Source: Bacillota bacterium (GTDB taxonomy: Bacteria; Bacillota_E; Sulfobacillia; Sulfobacillales; Sulfobacillaceae). From it: a DNA stretch of 5,457 nt. The translations under genes and the position numbers were made by a program. The stretch is from positions 1 to 5,457 of the forward strand of contig JAKAAS010000167.1 of assembly GCA_021802225.1 (NCBI GenBank). The letters are read 5' to 3'. Of this stretch, positions 1 to 5,079 are shown in pieces. Within the stretch, counting starts at the first letter, position 1. Every line of letters starts with the position of its first letter. The notes under the pieces were generated by a model. That model ran no database searches, had not been told where the DNA came from, and was given only the letters and a program-made list of their open reading frames with translations.

Positions 1-614
1 AAGTGTCCATCCGTGACTTAAGCGGGCTTAGTTTGGGTATTTATGGGCTGGGTTCGATTGGGCAACGCCTTGCTGCATTCGGGAAAGCGTTTGATTTGCA
101 CATGGTCTATCACCAGCGCCACCGCAATCTTGCATGGGAGAAAGAGACGGCAATCCGTTACGTGTCAGCAGGGGCCCTGTGGGGGATGTCGGACATTGTG
201 GTACTGGCCGTGCCGCTGACGGAGGCTACCTACCATTTGGCTGGGCCGGAGGTGCTATCACAGATGAAGCCTTCGGCGGTGCTGATCAATGTGGGCCGCG
301 GAGCAGTCGTAGACGAGCACGCACTGGCGGATGTACTGATGAGGCGGGCTATTTACGGTGCAGCTCTGGACGTTTTTGAATCTGAGCCGCTCGATGCCAG
401 CAGCCCTTTACGTAATCTTCCTCTGGAGATTCGGCGCCGTGTACTGTTCTCGCCTCACATTGCAGGGATGACGACACAGTCTCTGGAAAGAATGGCCGCG
501 AGCGCGTTGCGCAATGTCCAGCATTATTTTTCTCATGAGCCGATCCAAGACCAACTGATTCCCGAGGATGGGGCTAACCCCTGGGATTGGCGAAATGCCT
601 TGCTCCAAAAATAA
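1..614 (+). CDS. D-isomer-specific 2-hydroxyacid dehydrogenase, 5'-truncated by the window edge (glyoxylate/hydroxypyruvate reductase type)
   Basis: Cytosolic NAD(P)H-dependent oxidoreductase that interconverts a 2-oxo acid and a D-2-hydroxy acid. The frame is open from base 3 to TAA at 612-614 (203 codons). Family members have about 310-330 residues, so roughly the first 100 residues lie upstream; the GTG at base 3 is an internal codon, not the likely start. Counting from base 3, the Rossmann nucleotide-binding motif GLGSIG is at 15-20. The catalytic Arg is R99 (INVGRG), the Glu is E128 (DVFESEP) and the His is H152 (FSPHIAG), so the triad is complete. After the second Rossmann strand the sequence is VYHQRHR, basic and without the acidic residue of NAD-specific enzymes, which suggests NADP(H) use as in glyoxylate/hydroxypyruvate reductases. 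The exact substrate cannot be fixed; phosphoglycerate or lactate dehydrogenase-like activity remains possible. The last 41 bp overlap the convergent M50-like gene. Confidence 0.94.
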   Translation, partial: VSIRDLSGLSLGIYGLGSIGQRLAAFGKAFDLHMVYHQRHRNLAWEKETAIRYVSAGALWGMSDIVVLAVPLTEATYHLAGPEVLSQMKPSAVLINVGRGAVVDEHALADVLMRRAIYGAALDVFESEPLDASSPLRNLPLEIRRRVLFSPHIAGMTTQSLERMAASALRNVQHYFSHEPIQDQLIPEDGANPWDWRNALLQK

Positions 615-960
615 CCTGCCATCCATCGGAATGGGGGATAAGGGGACACCCATTCACCAAGACGCTGGCGCTCGCCCATATAAAAGGCCCTTCGGCCCAC
701 GCGGTGTGGAATTGAGCGAGCAGCAGCCCAGCCAGGGAGGCTAAAAATAGATCGGCTGCAACGCCGACAAGGGCTACCCGCCGGTGCGCCGACAGGGAAA
801 GGCCGGCCATATCGATAGCGGACGATAGACGGCCATGGTGCCAGCGCAGGCCGCGCCAACGGCCTCCGAGATGCTGAGCCAACAGGATGTGTGCGCTTTC
901 ATGGATTATAGTGTTGAGAATAGCCGCGATCAGAATAGATGGCCACAGCCATGATGTCAT
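574..960 (-). CDS. Minimal site-2-protease-like (M50) membrane metallopeptidase, 128 aa
   Basis: Predicted intramembrane zinc metalloprotease core; substrate unknown. The zinc-binding motif HESAH is at residues 20-24, inside the first hydrophobic segment (about 4-31). A second helix runs from about 61 to 84 and a third from about 91 to 109. The third leads into N103-G-C-P-L-I-P-H-S-D112-G, which resembles the N-P-x-x-P-x-x-DG element that supplies the third zinc ligand (Asp) in S2P enzymes. This order matches the conserved three-helix catalytic core, with no PDZ, CBS or extra helices, and is shorter than typical M50 proteins. The frame extends to a GTG at 984, but GAGGTG lies 7 nt before the ATG at 958-960, so I chose that ATG. 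The stop is TAG at 574-576. The gene converges on the dehydrogenase with a 41-bp overlap and is divergent from fhs. The helix-2 motif GVAADLFLA departs from the usual GP-x-x-N, so the family call is good but activity is unproven. Confidence 0.75.
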   Translation of the reverse strand: MTSWLWPSILIAAILNTIIHESAHILLAQHLGGRWRGLRWHHGRLSSAIDMAGLSLSAHRRVALVGVAADLFLASLAGLLLAQFHTAWAEGPFIWASASVLVNGCPLIPHSDGWQVIFGARHFANPRG

Positions 961-967
961 CCTTATC

Positions 968-973
968 CACCTC
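968..973 (-). promoter_or_regulatory. Ribosome binding site deciding the start of the M50-like gene
   Basis: On the minus strand the bases read GAGGTG, a strong match to the anti-Shine-Dalgarno complement, followed by a 7-nt spacer (GATAAGG) and ATG at 960-958. This favours that ATG over the in-frame GTG at 984, which has no comparable site before it. Confidence 0.7.
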
Positions 974-1139
974 TCGCTCTGCACCTAAGAACAGTGTCTC
1001 ATCTTCTATGGTCCATATCCATTTGTATTATTCCCGTTTTCGCGCAAGACCCAAAACAGAAACAACAAGGGAAACTCTCTGGACCGTGGGTTATAGTGGA
1101 TAGATAAGGTTACGATTCACAAAACAAGAAAAGTCTACC
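974..1139. other. Divergent intergenic region between the M50-like gene and fhs
   Basis: This gap must hold promoters for both directions, but I see no convincing -35/-10 pair. A TATAGT hexamer at 1092-1097 (plus strand) could be the fhs -10 element, yet no TTGACA-like box lies 16-18 nt before it. An 11-base palindrome with 5-bp arms (TATGGTCCATA) is at 1007-1017; it is too short to call an operator. I see no tetrahydrofolate riboswitch-like structure in front of fhs. Confidence 0.3.
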
Positions 1140-1151
1140 GGAGGCGACCAC

Positions 1152-2792
1152 ATGTCCCAGCAAGCGCTACGGCCCATTGGGGAGATTGCTCAGCAACTTG
1201 ACCTTTTGCCATCAGATATTATTCAGATTAGCACGGATAAAGCAAAGATTCCTTTGGATATTATTTATCAGAGGCCACGCCGAGCCAAGCTGGTGCTGAT
1301 GACCTCTATCAATCCCACCCCGCCCGGAGAGGGAAAGACGACGATGTCGATTGGATTGTCACAGGCTATGCGGCGTCTGGGAATTGCAGCTACGGCCGTC
1401 TTGCGTGAACCGTCGATGGGACCGACATTTGGCATGAAAGGAGGAGCGACTGGGGGCGGGGCATCCCAGGCTGAGCCTTCCACAGAAATCAACCTGCACT
1501 TCACTGGAGATTTTCACGCGATTACGGCGGCGCATAATCTATTAGCAGCTTTAATCGATAACGAGCTGTTTCACGGAAGCCGCTTGCATGCTGATCCCCG
1601 GCGCATTTTATGGAAGCGCGTGCTGGATGTCAATGACCGCGCGCTGCGCCATGTGGTCATTGGGCTGGGAGGCCCTGCCCAAGGGGTTCCACGCGAGACC
1701 GGGTTTGATATCACGGCCGCCTCAGAGGTCATGGCGGTCCTCACTCTTGCGCAAAATTTGAAGGATTTGAAACGGCGCCTGGGACGGATGGTCATCGCTA
1801 GTGAGGGAGCAGAGATGGTGACGGCGGCGGATATTGGCGCCGAAGATGCGATGACAGCCCTGCTGAAGGACGCGATGATGCCGAATCTGGTGCAGACGTC
1901 GGAACACACGCCGGTGATAATGCACGGGGGACCGTTTGCCAACATTGCCCACGGCTGCAACAGCATTGTGGCAACGGAAGCAGGACTGCGCATGTCAGAC
2001 GTCGTAATCACGGAGGCAGGATTCGGCGCGGACCTTGGAGCGGAAAAGTTCTTGGATATCAAGGCCCCCCTGGCGCACCTCGAACCGTCTCTGGCGGTGG
2101 TAGTGGTCACCTTGCGGGCTCTACGCTATCACGGCGGGCAAGATCTGGCCCACATGGCTGAACCGAATCTTGGGGCCCTCCAGCAGGGAATGGCGAATTT
2201 GCTCAAACATATCGAAAATCTTGGGTCATTTGGACTGCCCGTGGTCGTCGCCATCAACCGGTTTGGGACCGACACGGAAGAAGAAATTCAGTGGCTGGTG
2301 CATGACCTCGGCGCGAGGGGAATCTCTGCAGCTCCGGCCGATGTATTTGGTCAGGGGGGAGCGGGGGGCCAAGATTTAGCGCGGCTTGTGGCCAAAGAAC
2401 TGGAAAGCCAGCCCGCGGCGTTCCAGCCCCTATATGAGGATGAGTTATCCTTGCATAAGAAAATTGAGCGGATTGTCACCAAAATTTACGGGGGCAGCCG
2501 GGTCGAATACAGTGCCAGTGCAGAGCGCACGCTTAAAAAATTGCAGAAATGGGGGGAAAGCGATTTAAAGGTCTGCATTGCCAAAACCCAGTACTCCCTT
2601 AGCGACAATCCCAAGCGCCTTGGTCGTCCCGAGGGCTTTACCGTGTCCATTCGGGACATTGATATTGCCCGAGGAGCTGGATATATCGTACCTCTGGCCG
2701 GTGACATGATCCGCATGCCCGGATTGCCTAAAGAACCGGCGGCCTACCGTGTTCGGGTGGATGAATCGGGCCACATTCAAGGGGTCCGGTAA
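1152..2792 (+). CDS. fhs: Formate-tetrahydrofolate ligase (10-formyl-THF synthetase)
   Basis: Cytosolic enzyme that uses ATP to join formate and tetrahydrofolate, giving 10-formyl-THF for purine synthesis, the folate C1 pool or autotrophic C1 pathways. It has 546 aa, near the usual 555-560. The ATG is preceded by GGAGG (1140-1144) with a 7-nt spacer. The P-loop-like ATP site TPPGEGKTT is at 56-64. REPSMGPTFG (85-94) leads into family signature 1 at 94-104, which reads GMKGGATGGGA where most homologues have GIKGGAAGGGY. EINLHFTGD is at 112-120, TEAGFGADLGAEKF at 287-300, and signature 2 (VTLRALRYHGG) at 319-329. The C-terminal blocks AKTQYSLSDNPK and LPKEPAAY are also present. The gene is complete with no frameshift. 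The next gene starts on the base after its TAA, so the two form an operon. The function call is secure; the direction of use (formate assimilation or release) cannot be read from sequence. Confidence 0.98.
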   Translation: MSQQALRPIGEIAQQLDLLPSDIIQISTDKAKIPLDIIYQRPRRAKLVLMTSINPTPPGEGKTTMSIGLSQAMRRLGIAATAVLREPSMGPTFGMKGGATGGGASQAEPSTEINLHFTGDFHAITAAHNLLAALIDNELFHGSRLHADPRRILWKRVLDVNDRALRHVVIGLGGPAQGVPRETGFDITAASEVMAVLTLAQNLKDLKRRLGRMVIASEGAEMVTAADIGAEDAMTALLKDAMMPNLVQTSEHTPVIMHGGPFANIAHGCNSIVATEAGLRMSDVVITEAGFGADLGAEKFLDIKAPLAHLEPSLAVVVVTLRALRYHGGQDLAHMAEPNLGALQQGMANLLKHIENLGSFGLPVVVAINRFGTDTEEEIQWLVHDLGARGISAAPADVFGQGGAGGQDLARLVAKELESQPAAFQPLYEDELSLHKKIERIVTKIYGGSRVEYSASAERTLKKLQKWGESDLKVCIAKTQYSLSDNPKRLGRPEGFTVSIRDIDIARGAGYIVPLAGDMIRMPGLPKEPAAYRVRVDESGHIQGVR

Positions 2793-3569
2793 GTGGCGTT
2801 GAAAGCGCTCATCTTTGACGTGGATGGTACAATGGCCGATACCGAATTGCGGGGCCACCTTTGGGCGTTCAACGAAACGTTCAAAGAGGCTGGACTGCCT
2901 TTTCGGTGGGATGTTGAAACCTACCGGGTTCTATTGGGTGTTGCCGGGGGAGAACGGCGTATCAAGCATTTTATTGAGGAGCGCCCGGACGTGCCAGACC
3001 TTGACCTGTCTTTGATCTCCCAGTTGCACCGCCGCAAGACCGATCTGTTCGCAGAGCGGGTCCGCCAAGGACAAATACCTTGGCGGGCTGGCGTTGTCCG
3101 GCTGATCCGGGAGGCGGTCGGGAGCGGGCTGAAGGTCGGGATTGCGACAACAACACAAGCCGCGAATGTCCACGAGTTGCTCGTTACAGGTTTTGGTCAA
3201 ACCTGGCCCAATTGGATCGACACCGTGTGCGCGGGAGGAGATGCGGCGGCGAAGAAACCCGACCCTGAGGTCTATTGCATGGCGCTTCGGCGCCTGGCGG
3301 TGAATCCCGACGAAGCCGTGGCTGTGGAGGATTCTCAGATTGGATTGCTGGCTGCACGGGCCGCCGACATAAGTACGGTGATTACGACTAACGACTGGAC
3401 GGTGCGGCAGGATTTTCAAGGGGCCATGGCGGTTTTGAACGGATTGGGAGAACCGTGGTCTTTGGCGGTGGGGAACAGCCCGGAAGGCCGCGTAGAGGCT
3501 TTGGTGGACTGTGCGCGTTTGCAGAAGTGGCTGGCTTTAACGGAGACGGGAGGAATACGGGAGCAATAG
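2793..3569 (+). CDS. CbbY-like HAD-superfamily phosphatase, 258 aa
   Basis: Cytosolic Mg-dependent phosphatase of HAD subfamily I with a helical cap. Motif I is FDVDGT with nucleophile D9 and acid/base D11; motif II is ATTT with T119; motif III is K155 in KKPDP; motif IV is E179-D180 in VEDSQIGLLAA. The cap carries AFNETF, W39 and LLGVAGGERRI (47-57), which resemble CbbY of RuBisCO operons, known to dephosphorylate xylulose-1,5-bisphosphate. Phosphoglycolate phosphatase or beta-phosphoglucomutase-like activity is the alternative. The start is GTG, directly after the fhs TAA, with AAGGGG (2779-2784) inside the end of fhs and an 8-nt spacer. That arrangement implies translational coupling with fhs. 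The length exceeds typical CbbY (about 220-230 aa) by a C-terminal tail (from about residue 220) that I do not recognise. No RuBisCO or phosphoribulokinase gene is in the window, so cbbY is not assigned as a symbol. Confidence 0.92.
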   Translation: MALKALIFDVDGTMADTELRGHLWAFNETFKEAGLPFRWDVETYRVLLGVAGGERRIKHFIEERPDVPDLDLSLISQLHRRKTDLFAERVRQGQIPWRAGVVRLIREAVGSGLKVGIATTTQAANVHELLVTGFGQTWPNWIDTVCAGGDAAAKKPDPEVYCMALRRLAVNPDEAVAVEDSQIGLLAARAADISTVITTNDWTVRQDFQGAMAVLNGLGEPWSLAVGNSPEGRVEALVDCARLQKWLALTETGGIREQ

Positions 3570-3573
3570 GGAT

Positions 3574-3606
3574 ATATGCTTAGGAAAAGAGTTTTGAGAA
3601 GCATAT
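3574..3606 (+). repeat. Inverted repeat just after the phosphatase stop codon
   Basis: ATATGCTT (3574-3581) and AAGCATAT (3599-3606) are perfect 8-bp arms. Inside, AAAA and TTTT could extend the stem past a 3x3 internal loop. It lies 5 nt after the TAG of the phosphatase gene. It could be an mRNA 3'-end structure, but it is AT-rich and has no U-tract after it, so I do not call it an intrinsic terminator. Confidence 0.3.
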
Positions 3607-3661
3607 TGCTTGGATATCATGTAAGTTCACGACAAGACAGCCTAAATATTTTGATTAATTT

Positions 3662-3686
3662 ATTGATAATGAAAGCCATTATCAAT
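3662..3686. promoter_or_regulatory. Fur-box-like operator inside the MFS promoter
   Basis: This is a perfect inverted repeat with 10-bp arms (ATTGATAATG and CATTATCAAT) around a 5-nt centre. The 19 bases at 3665-3683 agree with the classical Fur consensus GATAATGATAATCATTATC at 16 positions. The outer heptamers TGATAAT (3664-3670) and ATTATCA (3678-3684) are exact. The site covers the -35 box and nearly the whole spacer, so a bound repressor would block RNA polymerase; the natural reading is repression by Fe(II)-Fur. PerR or Zur, which use similar heptamers, are less well matched: a PerR-like TTATAAT half-site occurs at 3686-3692, but it is also the -10 region. Confidence 0.8.
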
Positions 3687-3692
3687 TATAAT
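3663..3692 (+). promoter_or_regulatory. Sigma-A-type promoter of the MFS transporter gene
   Basis: TTGATA (3663-3668, one mismatch to TTGACA) and a perfect TATAAT (3687-3692) are separated by 18 bp. A transcript would begin near 3699-3700, about 27 nt before the GTG at 3727. The stretch is strikingly AT-rich beside its GC-rich neighbours. A start this close to the TTG at 3706 would leave no room for a ribosome binding site there, which supports the GTG start. Confidence 0.7.
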
Positions 3693-3726
3693 AGCTCCAA
3701 TATCGTTGAATGGGGGGAAGGCCGGG

Positions 3727-4998
3727 GTGAACACACGGCGTGTGGTCTTGGCTGTCGGGGCTGGCATATTCATTGGAACCTATGATGTGGCTGCAATTTC
3801 GGTGGCGCTGCCTCAAGTGGTGAGGGTTTGGCATATCTCCACAGGTGCTGTGGCCCTCTTGGGGTCGTCTACGTTTATCGGAATGATCCTGGGCAGCCTT
3901 CTGGCTGGACCTCTGGCGGACCGGTTTGGGCGCCGCATGATTTTACTTTTGGATTTTATTGCCTACGGGCTGGCTGCCTTGCTCAGTGCATTGAGCCCAA
4001 ACCTGGCATGGCTGATAGGGGCGCGGGTAATCGTTGGACTGGGCGTTGGAGCTGATTTTGCTGTAGTGTTCCCTTACCTCGTCGAGTACGTGGATTCAGC
4101 GCACCGTGGACGGGTGATGGCTTGGGCGATGTGGGCGGCAAATTTTGGCATGCTGGCCGCTTATGGGGCTGGAGCTATCGCCCTGCAGTATCGTGGTGGC
4201 TGGCGCATTCCCCTGGCCCTGGGCGCCCTGCTCGTCTTGCCCATTTTGTGGTTTAGGAGATCCATTCCGGAATCGGCGGAATGGCAGGCACACCGCGCGA
4301 CTTCTTGGCGGGACGTTAAAGGCATCCTTAGGTCGCCGCATTACCGGAAGACTGTGGTGCTGTCCTCGGTAACATGGCTAAGCTACCAAGTCAGCGACCA
4401 GGGATTGACCATGTTTTTGCCGTTAATGCTGGTGACCGTGTTTGGGACGACGGTGGCCGGTGCGGCATGGCACAGTGTACTGGTCAAGGCGGTGACTATC
4501 CCGGCCGCGCTGTTCACGGTAATGTTGATTGACCGGTGGGGCCGGCGCCCGCTTCAAGTGTGGGGTTTTTGGGGAAGGGCTCTCGGGCTTCTTTTATTGG
4601 GAGCGTTGCTGCTTTGGGGTCCATCGCCTTTAAGAAGCCATCCCGCCTGGACGACTGCAGCGTGGATTCTCTTGGTTATCGCCTATGCTTTCGGGGCATG
4701 GGGGCCAGACAAGACGACGGTAATAACCACGGCGGAACGGGTGACGACTAGCGTTAGGGCAAGTTCGCAGGCCATAGCGGAGGCGAGTGGCCGTGTGGGC
4801 GGTATCATCGGTATTGCGGGATACAGTTTTCTCGCGGCGGTATGGGGACCGGGCGCGGGTCTTCTGTTTTTTGGGGCAATGGCGCTAGTCGGAACGATTA
4901 TCAGCCAAGCCACCTTGCCGGAAACCAAGAGCGTCGCGCTCCAGTCTTATAGGCAGGTGGCTGAAGATCCTGTGATTGTTCCGCCGGCCTCAGTGTAG
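3727..4998 (+). CDS. Major facilitator superfamily transporter, metabolite:proton symporter type, 423 aa
   Basis: Twelve-helix cytoplasmic-membrane transporter; solute unknown. Helices lie at about 6-28, 42-62, 71-90, 95-117, 131-152, 161-177, 209-238, 247-268, 277-297, 308-327, 357-374 and 376-396, with a central loop at about 178-208. MFS motif A (GPLADRFGRR) is at 61-70 and its second-half copy (DRWGRRP) at 269-275. The sugar/metabolite-symporter features are D20 in helix 1, R100 followed by GLGVGAD (104-110), HRGR at 126-129, PESAEW at 181-186, SVRASSQ...EASGR at 342-356, and PETK at 398-401. The frame extends to a TTG at 3706, but the mapped promoter and the GGGGGGAAGG stretch (3712-3721) five bases before GTG 3727 favour that GTG. 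The Fur-type operator suggests an iron-linked role, such as export or uptake of an iron-binding metabolite or organic acid. That is inference; the protein sequence alone suggests a sugar or carboxylate porter. Confidence 0.92.
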   Translation: MNTRRVVLAVGAGIFIGTYDVAAISVALPQVVRVWHISTGAVALLGSSTFIGMILGSLLAGPLADRFGRRMILLLDFIAYGLAALLSALSPNLAWLIGARVIVGLGVGADFAVVFPYLVEYVDSAHRGRVMAWAMWAANFGMLAAYGAGAIALQYRGGWRIPLALGALLVLPILWFRRSIPESAEWQAHRATSWRDVKGILRSPHYRKTVVLSSVTWLSYQVSDQGLTMFLPLMLVTVFGTTVAGAAWHSVLVKAVTIPAALFTVMLIDRWGRRPLQVWGFWGRALGLLLLGALLLWGPSPLRSHPAWTTAAWILLVIAYAFGAWGPDKTTVITTAERVTTSVRASSQAIAEASGRVGGIIGIAGYSFLAAVWGPGAGLLFFGAMALVGTIISQATLPETKSVALQSYRQVAEDPVIVPPASV

Positions 4999-5021
4999 GA
5001 CTGTGGTGGGGAAGGTCCGTC

Positions 5022-5039
5022 CCCCATGGCGACATGGGG
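5022..5039. repeat. Perfect 7-bp hairpin with a GCGA (GNRA) loop after the MFS gene
   Basis: CCCCATG (5022-5028) and CATGGGG (5033-5039) pair perfectly around GCGA, a GNRA tetraloop, so the RNA hairpin should be stable. It starts 23 nt after the MFS stop and ends 41 nt before the recombinase remnant. No T-run follows, so a classical terminator is doubtful. A competing weaker stem (GGGGA 5008-5012 with TCCCC 5020-5024) shares its left arm. It may be an mRNA 3'-end structure or part of the IS607 left end. Confidence 0.4.
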
Positions 5040-5079
5040 TTACTATATGGCCAGATAAGATGCATAATGATGCGCAATA

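Noticed and set aside
629..655. Inverted repeat GAATGGG / CCCATTC with 13-nt loop as a terminator of the dehydrogenase
   Set aside because: It lies in the coding sequence of the M50-like gene, over its N-G-C-P-L-I-P-H-S motif, and has no T-run on either side, so codon constraint or chance explains it.
974..1151. Tetrahydrofolate riboswitch before fhs
   Set aside because: I could find neither the conserved core nor paired arms of the known THF aptamers in the leader.
1571..2110. Long minus-strand open frame (179 codons) inside fhs
   Set aside because: It is a shadow of the conserved fhs gene: low-complexity Ala/Arg/Ser/Thr-rich translation, no domain and no upstream signals.
2931..3419. Minus-strand open frame (162 codons) inside the phosphatase gene
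   Set aside because: It is fully antisense to the conserved HAD motifs and its translation resembles no protein family I recognise.
3706..3726. TTG at 3706 as the MFS start (430 aa instead of 423)
   Set aside because: No ribosome binding site precedes it, and it lies only about 7 nt after the predicted transcription start; GTG 3727 is better placed and removes a non-conserved N-terminal extension.
3576..3785. Small ORF of 69 codons starting with ATG after the phosphatase gene
   Set aside because: It runs through the promoter/operator and into the MFS gene in another frame, has no convincing ribosome binding site, and its C-terminal half is only the shadow of MFS codons.
5060..5076. ATGC-rich repeat (GATGCATAATGATGCGC) before the recombinase remnant as an operator
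   Set aside because: Arms of only 4-5 bases; too short to separate from chance.
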